Below, piece after piece: positions 9,366 through 17,670 of a DNA stretch of 64,000 nucleotides (position 1 is its first letter; every line of letters starts with the position of its first letter). The translations under genes and the position numbers were made by a program. Origin of the DNA: Jiella marina (GTDB taxonomy: Bacteria; Pseudomonadota; Alphaproteobacteria; Rhizobiales; Rhizobiaceae). The notes beneath the pieces are model-generated. The model was not told where the DNA came from. It was given only the letters and a program-made list of their open reading frames with translations, and did no database searches. The DNA is taken from the NCBI RefSeq assembly GCF_024359545.1, contig NZ_JAKQZG010000005.1, forward strand, positions 272,991 to 336,990. The letters are read 5' to 3'.

Positions 9366-9695
9366 ATGACAGAGACAGGATTCGAGCACGACGTCTTGAA
9401 GACGGCCGAGAACTGGGCGGGCGAGGGGCGTTCGCTGGCGCTCGCCACGGTCATCGAGACCTGGGGATCGGCCCCGCGGCCGACCGGCAGCCATCTTGTC
9501 ATCGATGCCGATGGCAATTTCGAAGGTTCGGTCTCGGGCGGCTGCGTCGAAGGTGCCGTGGTCTCAGAGGCGATCGACGTGATCGAGGCGGGCGAGCCAA
9601 AGATCCTGGAGTTCGGGGTCGCCGACGAGACCGCATGGCGGGTCGGGCTTTCCTGCGGCGGGCGCATCCGGGTCTATGTCGAGAAGGTGAACTGA
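9366..9695 (+). CDS. XdhC N-terminal domain protein (split XdhC/CoxI)
   Basis: A 109-residue protein equal to the first domain of XdhC, which inserts the sulfurated molybdenum cofactor into xanthine-dehydrogenase-type enzymes. It shows the characteristic GSAPRPTGSHLVIDADG, GSVSGGCVEGAVV and SCGGRIRVYVE motifs. It stops where full-length XdhC would continue into a Rossmann domain; that domain is encoded by the next gene, which begins with a one-base stop/start overlap (TGATG). GGAGG sits eight bases before the ATG. Confidence 0.92.
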   Translation: MTETGFEHDVLKTAENWAGEGRSLALATVIETWGSAPRPTGSHLVIDADGNFEGSVSGGCVEGAVVSEAIDVIEAGEPKILEFGVADETAWRVGLSCGGRIRVYVEKVN

Positions 9696-10411
9696 TGGAC
9701 CGCGCGCTTCTCGAAGCTCTCAATGTCGAGCGGGCAGCCCGCCGCGCCGCCCTTGTGGTGACCGAACTTGGTTCGGGAAAGCAGCGGCTGGTGCGCGAGT
9801 CCGAGATCGAGGCGGATCCGCTCGCCGAAGCGCTGATGAAGATCATCCGTTCGGGCAAGTCGGGCGTGGTCGAGGGCGAGACTGGCGAGGTCTTCGTCAA
9901 CGCCCATCTGCCGCCGGCGCGCATCGTCGCGATCGGCGCCGTCCATATCAGTCAGGCGCTGGCACCGATGGCGAAGATCGCCGGCTTCGACATCGAGATC
10001 ATCGACCCGCGCACGGCCTTCGCCAGTCCGGAGCGATTTCCGGATGTGACGCTGCATGCCGAATGGCCGGACGTGGTCCTGAAGGAGCGGCCCTTCGATC
10101 CCTACACGGCCGTCTGCGTGATTACCCATGACCCGAAGATCGACGACGGACCGCTGATCGAAGCCTTGAAGACCGGGTGCTTCTATATCGGCGCGCTGGG
10201 CAGCCGGAAGACGCACGCCCGCCGGGTCGAGCGCCTGCAGGCAGCCGGCATCCCGCAATCTGCGATCGATCGGATCGAGGCGCCGATCGGTGCGGATATC
10301 GGGGCCGCCAATCCCGGCGAGATCGCGGTCGCGATCCTCGCCTCGGTCATCGAGGCGTTTCGCAAGCGCAAGATGTTTGCCGAGCGGCGCGGCGAGACCG
10401 AGGCCGCATGA
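9695..10411 (+). CDS. XdhC Rossmann-domain protein (split XdhC/CoxF)
   Basis: A 238-residue protein carrying the C-terminal Rossmann domain of XdhC: VAIGAVHISQALAPMAKIAGFDIEIIDPR, AVCVITHDPKIDD, and YIGALGSRKTHARR, with the family ending GANPGEIAVAIL-like (here AANPGEIAVAIL). The ATG at 9695 shares its A with the stop of the upstream half, so the two halves are translated in concert. The split into two polypeptides is known in cox-type clusters. A longer frame beginning at 9635 would overlap the upstream gene for no benefit. Confidence 0.92.
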   Translation: MDRALLEALNVERAARRAALVVTELGSGKQRLVRESEIEADPLAEALMKIIRSGKSGVVEGETGEVFVNAHLPPARIVAIGAVHISQALAPMAKIAGFDIEIIDPRTAFASPERFPDVTLHAEWPDVVLKERPFDPYTAVCVITHDPKIDDGPLIEALKTGCFYIGALGSRKTHARRVERLQAAGIPQSAIDRIEAPIGADIGAANPGEIAVAILASVIEAFRKRKMFAERRGETEAA

Positions 10412-12030
10412 GGTTCGGTCCCGTCGCGGTGAGCGACGCCGAGGGCGCGCTGCTGGCCCATTCGCAGGCGACGCCGCATGGCAAGATCGCCAAAGGCACG
10501 CGGCTCGCCGCCGACGACATTGCAGCACTGAGCGGAGCCGGCCTCGAAAGCGTCGTCGTGGCGCGTCTCGACCCGGGCGACATGACCGAAGACGAGGCGG
10601 CTGCGCGCATCGGCGCGGCGCTCGGCGGCTCGCATATCAATGTTGCTGATGCGGCGACGGGCCGCGTCAACGTCTTCGCCGACGCCGACGGCCTGTTTCT
10701 CCCGGATCGCGACGTGGTCGATGCCGTCAATGCCATCGACCCGTCGATCACGCTGGCAACGCTTGGCGAATACGAGCCTGTCGCGGCAGGGCGGATGATC
10801 GCGACGGTCAAGATCATCCCGCTGGCGGTCGCCGGGGCATCGGTCGAGGCGGTGTTTGCGGTTCTGGCGAAGCGACCGGCTTTCCGGGTCTCTCCCTATC
10901 GCGCCATGCGGGTCGCGCTGATCCAGACCCGGCTTACCGGCACGCGGGCGAAGATGCTCGACAAGACCCGCCGCGTCACCGAGGCGCGGCTCGCGGCCTC
11001 TAGCTCCAGCATTGTCATCGAGGATTGCTGCGACCATGACGCGGCCGAACTGGCCGAAGCTCTCCAACGGACAGGGGACGCCGATCTGGTCCTTGTCTTC
11101 GGCGCTTCCGCCGTGATCGACGCCGAGGACGTGATTCCAGCTGCGATCCGTCAGGCGGGCGGCGATGTCGACTACCTTGGGATGCCCGTCGATCCCGGCA
11201 ATCTGCTGCTTCTCGGACAGATCGAGGGACGTTCGGTGCTCGGCGCGCCGGGCTGCGCCCGCAGCCCGAAAGAAAACGGCTTCGACTGGGTTCTCAACCG
11301 CTTGCTGGCCGATCTTCCGGTGACGGGTAAAGACATTCGGAAGATGGGCGTCGGCGGTCTATTGATGGAGATCGCCTCGCGTCCGCAGCCGCGCGAGGCC
11401 GACGGCGACGACGCGGCCGATACGGGCGACCCCATCGTTGATATTGTCGTCCTCGCCGCCGGCCGGTCGAGCCGCATGGGCGGGCCGAACAAGCTGCTTG
11501 CGACCTTTGAAGGCGTGCCCCTGATCCGCCGTTCGGTGGAAACGGCGCTTGCGGCGAGGAATGCCGAGACCGTCCGCGTGGTCGTCGGCCACATGAAGGA
11601 CGAGATCGTCGCTGCGCTCGAAGGGCTCGCCGTCGAGATCGTTGAAAACCCGCTTTTCGCTGATGGTCTCTCCACTTCGCTCAAGGCCGGCTTTGCGGCC
11701 TCGGAACAAGCCGACGGCGTGCTCGTCATGCTGGCTGACCAGCCGCTTCTCACGCCTCAGGACCTCGACCGTCTGATCGCGGCCTTCACGGGCGAGGGGC
11801 GTGGCGCGATCGTCGCCGCGGCCGATCGCGGCAAGCGGCGTAATCCCGTCATTCTCTCGACCGGGTTTGCCCCGGCGATTCACGCCTTGGTCGGCGATGT
11901 CGGAGCCGCCCGCATCATCGCGGCCCATCCCGACGCGCTGACCGAGATCGATATCGGCGTGGCCGCTAGCACCGACGTCGATACGCCCGAGGCCCTGGAG
12001 GCGGCTGGCGGCAAGGCGGGGCAGGACTGA
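10408..12030 (+). CDS. Molybdopterin-binding / MobA-type nucleotidyltransferase fusion
   Basis: A 540-residue two-domain protein. The N-terminal part resembles the molybdopterin-binding (MoeA/MogA-like) fold, with the FGASAVIDAEDVIPAAI and GAPGCARSPKENGFDWVLNRL stretches. The C-terminal part, from about residue 345, is a MobA/MocA-like NTP transferase with VVLAAGRSSRMGGPNKLL and VMLADQPLLTPQDLDRL. MocA-type enzymes add CMP to molybdopterin, giving MCD, the cofactor of xanthine- and CO-dehydrogenase-type hydrolases, which fits the neighbours. The ATG at 10408 overlaps the xdhC stop (ATGA). It is the last gene of the run; I see no strong terminator after it. Confidence 0.88.
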   Translation: MRFGPVAVSDAEGALLAHSQATPHGKIAKGTRLAADDIAALSGAGLESVVVARLDPGDMTEDEAAARIGAALGGSHINVADAATGRVNVFADADGLFLPDRDVVDAVNAIDPSITLATLGEYEPVAAGRMIATVKIIPLAVAGASVEAVFAVLAKRPAFRVSPYRAMRVALIQTRLTGTRAKMLDKTRRVTEARLAASSSSIVIEDCCDHDAAELAEALQRTGDADLVLVFGASAVIDAEDVIPAAIRQAGGDVDYLGMPVDPGNLLLLGQIEGRSVLGAPGCARSPKENGFDWVLNRLLADLPVTGKDIRKMGVGGLLMEIASRPQPREADGDDAADTGDPIVDIVVLAAGRSSRMGGPNKLLATFEGVPLIRRSVETALAARNAETVRVVVGHMKDEIVAALEGLAVEIVENPLFADGLSTSLKAGFAASEQADGVLVMLADQPLLTPQDLDRLIAAFTGEGRGAIVAAADRGKRRNPVILSTGFAPAIHALVGDVGAARIIAAHPDALTEIDIGVAASTDVDTPEALEAAGGKAGQD

Positions 12031-12180
12031 TCTTCCCTGGGGACCACTCGCGCGAATGTTTTTGCGAGCCTTGGAGGGCGTATGGAACGCTCGGCCCGTT
12101 TCCGGCCTTGTCCCGCTGGGGTTCGGTCGCGGAAGGCTGGACGTCCTGGCAAGAAACTCTGAACGAAATGGACTGCCCGC

Positions 12181-12810
12181 ATGGACACTTTCGTCCGCAC
12201 GATGATGGAAAACTTCGGCGTTTTCGGCATCGGCTTTCTGATGTTTCTGGAGAACATCTTTCCGCCCATGCCCTCCGAACTGATCATGCCTCTGGCCGGC
12301 TATCAGTCGGCCCAGGGGCAGATGTCGCTCTTCGCGGTGATCGCGTCAGGGACCGTCGGATCCCTTTTGGGGGTGATCCCGTGGTACTATGCGGGCCATT
12401 ATCTTGGAAAACGCCGCATGAAGCGTCTGGCGAGCCGGCACGGCCGCTGGCTGACGCTCTCCCCGGATGATGTCGAGAAGGCCGACGCCTGGTTTCGCCG
12501 GCGCGGTCCGATGGCGGTCTTGTTCGGCCGCCTCGTGCCGACGGTGCGCACGCTGATTTCGGTCCCGGCAGGCATCGCCCACATGCCCATGACCACCTTC
12601 GTGGTCTATTCTGCCATCGGGGCCGCGATCTGGACCGCCTTCCTGACCGTCGTTGGCTATCTCCTCGGGCAGCAATACGATCTCATCTCCGACTATGTCG
12701 GCCCGGTGTCGAACGCCGTCATCATCCTCATCGTCCTCTACTACATCTACCGCGTCGTCACCTTCGATGGCGACCGGAATCAGGAGGGCGACGCGCGGGA
12801 GCAGGAATAG
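12181..12810 (+). CDS. DedA family membrane protein
   Basis: Integral membrane protein of the DedA/SNARE-associated family (209 residues, five to six hydrophobic segments). The family signature is clear: FLENIFPPMPSELIMPLAGY near residue 22, GSLLGVIPWYYAGHYLGK, and the amphipathic FGRLVPTVRTLISVPAGIAHM near 117. DedA proteins act in envelope homeostasis, and some are polyprenyl-phosphate or phospholipid flippases. The 150 bases before it hold no gene. Confidence 0.93.
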   Translation: MDTFVRTMMENFGVFGIGFLMFLENIFPPMPSELIMPLAGYQSAQGQMSLFAVIASGTVGSLLGVIPWYYAGHYLGKRRMKRLASRHGRWLTLSPDDVEKADAWFRRRGPMAVLFGRLVPTVRTLISVPAGIAHMPMTTFVVYSAIGAAIWTAFLTVVGYLLGQQYDLISDYVGPVSNAVIILIVLYYIYRVVTFDGDRNQEGDAREQE

Positions 12811-12929
12811 GGAGGAAGGGCCTGGCCCCGGGGTCCGCGCCGCCGGACCCGGAGCGGGCAGGCATTTTCCGGGTTGCCTGGCATCCGCCGGCGAGCGACA
12901 AGCTTGGGGCGACAACCAAGAGGCGCCCG

Positions 12930-13541
12930 ATGAGCCAGACGACCCTGCCGGTCTTTCAGGGACCCGTGATTCACAGAGCGAGGCGGCTGGAGGGCCGGCT
13001 TGCCGGTCTCTTTCGCACGACGGACGAGGGCTTTCAGACAAGCCCCGTCGAACGCCTCGAATTGTCTTTCGGCGGGATTCCGGGTGATCGCCATGGCGGC
13101 ACCACGCGCCTGAGCGGTGGACGCGAGCCTTGGTATGCCCGCGGCACTGAAATGCGCAACGAGCGCCAGCTCTCGATCCTTGCGCCAGACGAACTGGCCG
13201 CCGTCGCTGCGGATATGGGAATTGCCGAACTGCGGCCCGAATGGATCGGCGGCAATCTTCTGGTCGAGGGCATCCCGCAGCTTTCCTTCTTGCCGCCACG
13301 GACGCTTCTGTTCTTCGAGCGCGGCGTGACGATCAAGATCGATGGCGACAATGCACCCTGCCGCTTCGCCGGCAAGGCGGTCGCAGAGCATGCCGGCGGC
13401 GGCGTCGACACGGAGCTTGGCTTCGTCGCAGCCGCGAAACGCCGCCGCGGTCTGGTCGGCTGGGTGGAAAAGCGCGGAACGGTCACGATTGGGGAGCGTT
13501 TCGAGGCACGTATTCCGGAACAATGGATCTATCCCGGCTGA
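12930..13541 (+). CDS. MOSC domain-containing protein
   Basis: A 203-residue MOSC protein, a beta-barrel domain related to the C-terminus of molybdenum cofactor sulfurase that may carry sulfur or bind molybdopterin. The typical GDRHGG motif (residue 52 on), GNLLVEG, and the conserved cysteine in NAPCRFAGKAV (residue about 147) are present. Stand-alone MOSC proteins like YiiM reduce N-hydroxylated bases with a Mo cofactor. Its place 900 bases after the molybdenum-cofactor operon may be meaningful, though DedA lies between. Confidence 0.9.
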   Translation: MSQTTLPVFQGPVIHRARRLEGRLAGLFRTTDEGFQTSPVERLELSFGGIPGDRHGGTTRLSGGREPWYARGTEMRNERQLSILAPDELAAVAADMGIAELRPEWIGGNLLVEGIPQLSFLPPRTLLFFERGVTIKIDGDNAPCRFAGKAVAEHAGGGVDTELGFVAAAKRRRGLVGWVEKRGTVTIGERFEARIPEQWIYPG

Positions 13542-13659
13542 CGCAGGGCCACGCCTGGAACGGGGCGGCTCCCCGTAGCGGGAAGGGGAGGCGGCCCTGA
13601 CATTTGGCGAGCGACTGTCTTCCCTCTGGCGCGAGGTCTTCACCCTCTCGGGCGACCCC

Positions 13660-14592
13660 ATGCCATGGCGCGCCGTGGGGGCGACGCTTCTCGCCGTGGC
13701 CTTGCCGCCGGTCGTTTGCGGCGTGTTCTTCGGGCGCGAAGCGGTGGTCGCGCTGATCGCCGCCATGTCCGCCTACCTGGCCTCGAAAGATGTACGCAGC
13801 GGCGCGGCCGGCCTGATCGTCTTTTCGACGGGCCTCGCCGGCTTCGTCTGCCTCGGTGCGCGGGAGATGACGCTTCTCGTCACGCCCATGGTCGCGCTGG
13901 CGGCGGCCACTGCCGGCCATTACGGGTATGCCCGGCCGGTCATTCGCGGCCTGATCTTCTGGACGATCTTCACGAGTTCGCTTCTGCCAGCCGACCGGCC
14001 CGAAGCGCTTTTCGTCGTCTACTGCCTCTCGATGATCTGGAGCCTCGCCGTCACCCGGTTCGCGGGCCTTTCGGCTTCCATGCCGCCGGAAGAGAAGGAA
14101 ACCACCCGCTATGCCGCCGTGTTCGGCGTCGTCTTCGCAACGGGGCTGACGGCGGCGGTTTATGTGGGTCAGCATTATTTCGGCCGCCACGGCTTCTGGT
14201 TTCCGCTGACCTTCGTGGCGCTGTGCCTCCCGCCCCATGGCGCGCTGTTCTCGCGAACCTTTCAGCGCGGGATCGGCACGGTCGCCGGCACGCTGCTCCT
14301 GTTCGGTCTCGGGATCGCGGTGCCCGATCCATGGTGGACCGTCCCCATCGGCGTTCTCGCCCTGCCGATCGGCTTTCGCATCTTGCCGATGAGCTATACC
14401 GGTTTCATCACCTGTCTGACGGTGGCGGTGCTGGCCTTCCTCAACATGGCGTCCGACATCGACACGCTGGCCTTCGAGCGTCTGGGAACGATGGCCGCCG
14501 CGGCGGCAATGACCGTCGGGCTGGCGGGGTTGGGCGCGCTGGCTCTCTACCTCATCGAGCCACGGGCCCTGCGTTCGCTGCAACGGGGGTAG
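13660..14592 (+). CDS. FUSC-like integral membrane protein, putative aromatic acid exporter type
   Basis: A 310-residue membrane protein with about ten hydrophobic segments in two blocks (residues 5-110 and 140-300), resembling the membrane halves of FUSC/aromatic acid exporter proteins; the exact family is uncertain. Odd point: the frame is open from a TAG at 13576, and the 20 codons before ATG 13660 read like protein (LTFGERLSSLWREVFTLSGDP). They contain no ATG, GTG or TTG, but a CTG at 13597 follows GGAAGGGGAGG by six bases, so translation may begin there. The stop abuts the convergent DUF2293 gene with two bases between. Confidence 0.72.
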   Translation: MPWRAVGATLLAVALPPVVCGVFFGREAVVALIAAMSAYLASKDVRSGAAGLIVFSTGLAGFVCLGAREMTLLVTPMVALAAATAGHYGYARPVIRGLIFWTIFTSSLLPADRPEALFVVYCLSMIWSLAVTRFAGLSASMPPEEKETTRYAAVFGVVFATGLTAAVYVGQHYFGRHGFWFPLTFVALCLPPHGALFSRTFQRGIGTVAGTLLLFGLGIAVPDPWWTVPIGVLALPIGFRILPMSYTGFITCLTVAVLAFLNMASDIDTLAFERLGTMAAAAAMTVGLAGLGALALYLIEPRALRSLQRG

Positions 14593-14594
14593 GA

Positions 14595-14936
14595 TTAGCG
14601 CTCGCCCCGATCCGTGGTGCTTTCGAGACCTTCGTCTTCGGCTTCCGGATCGACGTGGCGTGTCGCGCCCCAGCGATCGAGCACCGCGTTTATGTCGTCC
14701 GCGACGAAGAAGCGGGCCGCATCGCGGTCGTAGCCGTCGTCGAGCAACACGTCGTAATCCGTATGGACATGGCGGATATAGGCAACGGCGGCGAGCCACA
14801 GGGCGTTTTCCGGCGTCAGGCTGCGCATGTGCTTGGCACGCGCCGCCTCCCGGATCGCTTCGGCGTCGATGAAGGGTGCACGGGGGATCGTCGCCGTCAG
14901 GGCCCGAGCAATGCGCTTCTGCCGTTCGGTCGCCAT
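14595..14936 (-). CDS. DUF2293 domain-containing protein
   Basis: A 113-residue soluble protein of the DUF2293 family, function unknown. The recognisable core is AEAIREAARAKHMRSLTPENALWLAAVAYIRHVHTDYD, then RDAARFFVADDINAVLDRWG. ATG 14936 is preceded by GAGGA, and the gene follows trmO by 10 bases, so they are probably cotranscribed. A longer frame to 15020 lies inside trmO and is not supported. Confidence 0.85.
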   Translation of the reverse strand: MATERQKRIARALTATIPRAPFIDAEAIREAARAKHMRSLTPENALWLAAVAYIRHVHTDYDVLLDDGYDRDAARFFVADDINAVLDRWGATRHVDPEAEDEGLESTTDRGER

Positions 14937-14946
14937 CAGGCCGTCC

Positions 14947-15435
14947 TCAATTCTCGTGCGGCATATCGACGGAGGCATAATAGGGCTTGATGTCGAGAAG
15001 CGGCGTGTTGTCCAGCACATCGACGGCGTCGAGCTTCACGTGCCCGGCGGCGATATCGATCTCCTCGATCCGCGCGAGATGCATGCCGATCGGATTGGGC
15101 CGCACAGGTGAGCGCAGCGAAAACGTGCCGCGCGGCTCGTCGAGATGCCGCGGCTTCTGAAGAGCGAGATCGCGCTCCGCCCGGTCCAGCCAGGTCAGGC
15201 AGAAGACGTGGTCGCCGACCTTGAGACCTTGCAAGGCAGGCCGGAACCGCGGGGCGATTTCAAGGCTTCCGGTCGCTTTCACCTCGCGTGCAGCACGCCG
15301 GTTCTTGGCGCATCCCTCACGCGTCACGAAAGGCGAGCGGACGCGGCCAATGAACACCAGGCCTGCGTCGTCATAGCGGGGGGCGGGACCGCTGAATGCC
15401 TGCTCTCCCGGTCTGGTGGCGGTTCGTTCGGACAT
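14947..15435 (-). CDS. trmO: tRNA (N6-threonylcarbamoyladenosine37-N6)-methyltransferase TrmO
   Basis: TrmO/TsaA methylates t6A37 in threonine tRNAs using SAM. The 162-residue protein shows IGRVRSPFVTREGCAKNRR, VFCLTWLDRAERDL, and the family signature SLRSPVRPNPIGMHLARI. AAAGAAGA precedes ATG 15435; an in-frame ATG five codons upstream lacks a site. The gene is divergent from the ArsR-methyltransferase gene across about 180 bases that contain a perfect palindrome, so the same operator could influence both directions. That would be sensible for two SAM-related functions (inference). Confidence 0.9.
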   Translation of the reverse strand: MSERTATRPGEQAFSGPAPRYDDAGLVFIGRVRSPFVTREGCAKNRRAAREVKATGSLEIAPRFRPALQGLKVGDHVFCLTWLDRAERDLALQKPRHLDEPRGTFSLRSPVRPNPIGMHLARIEEIDIAAGHVKLDAVDVLDNTPLLDIKPYYASVDMPHEN

Positions 15436-15556
15436 GAGGTCTTCTTTCATCGGCAGTTGCTGGTTCGGAGGTCTGGAGTGAGCCGGGTCGATATTCGGCT
15501 TGCCCTGGCCGGTCGGCGCGAGCCGAAAAAACGCCCTTCGGCCCCAAAAGAGGGGC

Positions 15557-15585
15557 TTGCTCGCTTCGCCGTTTCCATATAAACA
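15557..15585 (+). promoter_or_regulatory. Candidate sigma-70 promoter of the arsR-like/metF operon
   Basis: TTGCTC at 15557-15562, a 17-base spacer, then TAAACA at 15580-15585. The -10 hexamer lies inside the 20-bp palindrome, the classic arrangement for repression by a dimeric ArsR-family protein. The predicted transcription start near 15592 leaves a leader of about 20 bases. Confidence 0.5.
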
Positions 15586-15596
15586 TATGTTTATAT
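15577..15596. promoter_or_regulatory. Perfect 20-bp palindromic operator (ArsR-type)
   Basis: ATATAAACATATGTTTATAT is a perfect inverted repeat of 20 bases, strikingly AT-rich in a 65% G+C genome. It lies 17 bases before the start of the ArsR-methyltransferase gene and resembles ArsR/SmtB family operators. The likely ligand of the regulator is its own fused methyltransferase domain's cofactor or product (SAM/SAH), as known for SahR-type ArsR repressors of the methionine cycle; the link here is an inference. Confidence 0.8.
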
Positions 15597-15613
15597 CGTG
15601 ATTGAGTGTGGTG

Positions 15614-16627
15614 ATGCTGGATACCCGGAAATTCCGTTTCGAACCGTTGGTGGATGCGCTGCGTGCCGTGGCGGAGCCGACGCGTTTGCGGCTTCTGGTG
15701 CTGCTCTCCCATGCCGACCTGACAGTGAGCGAGCTTACGACGATTCTCGGCCAGTCGCAGCCGCGGATTTCCCGGCATCTCAAGCTGCTCGCCGAAGCAG
15801 GATTGATCGTGCGCTATCAGGAAGGGTCCTGGGCCTTCTTTCGCCTGGCCGACGATGCGACGAGCCTCGGACTGGTCCGTTCGGTTGCGGGCTGGGTCGA
15901 CCGTGGCGATCCGGTGCTGAGCCGTGATGGCGAGCGGCTGGACGAGATTCGTTCCCGCCGTGCCCAGCGTGCCGCGGACTACTTCGCCCGCAATGCCGGC
16001 GAATGGGACCGTATCCGGGCGCTCCACGCAGCGGACGCCGATATCGAAGGCGCGCTGATCGAGGCGCTGGGGCGCAAGCGCATTGGCACGCTGCTCGATG
16101 TCGGCACCGGTACGGGGCGCATGCTGCAGGTGCTGGCCCCGCGCTGCGAAAAGGCCGTCGGCATCGACAATTCCCGCGAGATGCTGGCCGTCGCACGTGC
16201 CAAGCTCGACGAGAGCGGCGTCGCCAACGTGTTCGTGCGGCTCGGCAACATCTATCATCTGCCGGTCGATCGCGGAGCGTTTGACCTCGTGCTGATTCAC
16301 CAGGTCCTCCACTATCTCGACGATCCGGCGGGGGCGGTGCGCGAGGCTGCGGCAGCGCTGGCGCCGGGCGGGCGGATGGCGATCATTGATTTCGCACCCC
16401 ACACGCTTGAATTCCTGCGTTCCGAACACGCACATCTGCGGCTCGGCTTCTCCGACGATACCTTGAAGACCTATGTCGAAGAGGCCGGCCTCGAACCGGT
16501 CTCGCTCACCCATCTCAAGGCGAATGCCGAGGGAACCGGGGAACTCACCGTCACCATCCTCGTCGCCGAGGACCAACGTCGTCTCGTTGCCGGGTATGAA
16601 GCGGCAACGTCACAAACTGCAAACTGA
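15614..16627 (+). CDS. ArsR family regulator fused to a SAM-dependent methyltransferase domain
   Basis: A 337-residue fusion. Residues 10-90 are an ArsR winged helix (AVAEPTRLRLLVLL, then the recognition helix QSQPRISRHLKLLAEAGLI). From about residue 145 comes a class I methyltransferase with motif I LLDVGTGTGRMLQVL, acidic loop VGIDNS, and post-motif ALAPGGRMAIIDF. It heads an operon with metF 12 bases downstream and lies behind a perfect palindrome. Such fusions accompany metF/metH in Alphaproteobacteria, so SAM- or SAH-responsive repression of methionine synthesis is the best hypothesis. Start choice is uncertain: TTG 15602 and GTG 15608/15611 are in frame upstream of ATG 15614. Confidence 0.88.
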   Translation: MLDTRKFRFEPLVDALRAVAEPTRLRLLVLLSHADLTVSELTTILGQSQPRISRHLKLLAEAGLIVRYQEGSWAFFRLADDATSLGLVRSVAGWVDRGDPVLSRDGERLDEIRSRRAQRAADYFARNAGEWDRIRALHAADADIEGALIEALGRKRIGTLLDVGTGTGRMLQVLAPRCEKAVGIDNSREMLAVARAKLDESGVANVFVRLGNIYHLPVDRGAFDLVLIHQVLHYLDDPAGAVREAAAALAPGGRMAIIDFAPHTLEFLRSEHAHLRLGFSDDTLKTYVEEAGLEPVSLTHLKANAEGTGELTVTILVAEDQRRLVAGYEAATSQTAN

Positions 16628-16639
16628 GGAAACAGTCCC

Positions 16640-17563
16640 ATGAGCCAGACCACCGGCCCTTCGAATTCGGGTATCGACGTTTCGTTCGAGTTCTTTCCGC
16701 CGAAGACGGAAAAGATGGAGCAGAACCTTTGGCGCTCGATTGAGCGACTGGCGCCGCTGCAGCCGAAATTCGTCTCGGTGACCTATGGCGCCGGCGGCTC
16801 GACCCGCGAGCGGACCCACCAGACCATCGCGCGCATTCTCAAGGAGACGGATCTCGTTCCGGCGGCCCATCTGACCTGCGTCGACGCATCCCGTGAAGAA
16901 GTGGACGAGGTGGTGCGGCAGTACCGCGATACCGGTGTGAAGCACTTCGTGGCGTTGCGCGGTGACAGCCAGAGCGGCGTCGGCGAGGCCTACATTCCCC
17001 GCGCCGACGGCTATCGCAACGCCGTCGAGCTGGTGGCCGGCCTGAAGGCCATCGACGATTTCGAGATCTCGGTGGCCGCCTATCCCGAAAAGCACCCGGA
17101 GAGCTCGGACTTCGCCACCGACATCGACCTGTTGAAGCGCAAGGTCGACAATGGCGCCACCCGCGCCATCACCCAGTTCTTCTTCGAGAACGACGTGTTC
17201 GAGCGCTATGTCGAGCGCGCGCGCCGGGCGGGCATCTATATCCCGATCGTACCCGGCATTGCGCCGATCCATGACTTCACCAAGATCGCCCGCTTCGCCG
17301 GCGCTTGCGGCGCAAGCATCCCCTCCTGGATGGCCGAACGCTTCGAGGGGCTGGAAGAAGACGAGATGACGCGCTCTCACGTGGCTGCAGCGCTCTGTGC
17401 CGAGCAGGTGCTCGACCTCAAGCAGCGCGGCTTTTCCGACTTCCACTTCTATACGATGAACCGGGCCGATCTCGTCTACTCGATCTGCCACATCCTCGGC
17501 CTGCGCGGGCGCAAGCCGGGTGCAGCCGACGCCGAGGCGGAGTCTTCTGCCGCTGCCGCGTAA
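16640..17563 (+). CDS. metF: 5,10-methylenetetrahydrofolate reductase
   Basis: FAD-dependent TIM-barrel enzyme that makes 5-methyltetrahydrofolate for methionine synthase. The 307-residue length and motifs fit: FEFFPPKTEKM at the start, VSVTYGAGGSTRERT, HLTCVDASREE, FVALRGDS, the QFFFENDVFERY stretch and PIVPGIAPI. GAGGAAA precedes the ATG. It is the second gene of the ArsR-methyltransferase operon and ends before a strong intrinsic terminator at 17671. Confidence 0.96.
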   Translation: MSQTTGPSNSGIDVSFEFFPPKTEKMEQNLWRSIERLAPLQPKFVSVTYGAGGSTRERTHQTIARILKETDLVPAAHLTCVDASREEVDEVVRQYRDTGVKHFVALRGDSQSGVGEAYIPRADGYRNAVELVAGLKAIDDFEISVAAYPEKHPESSDFATDIDLLKRKVDNGATRAITQFFFENDVFERYVERARRAGIYIPIVPGIAPIHDFTKIARFAGACGASIPSWMAERFEGLEEDEMTRSHVAAALCAEQVLDLKQRGFSDFHFYTMNRADLVYSICHILGLRGRKPGAADAEAESSAAAA

Positions 17564-17670
17564 CGGCAGCAAGTCCGATCACGACCGCGTCGCCAGACAA
17601 CTCGGCGATGCGGTCCGTTCGATCGAAAGATGGGACAGGCATCGGTCGGGGTCATAGGCCCCAGACAAGA

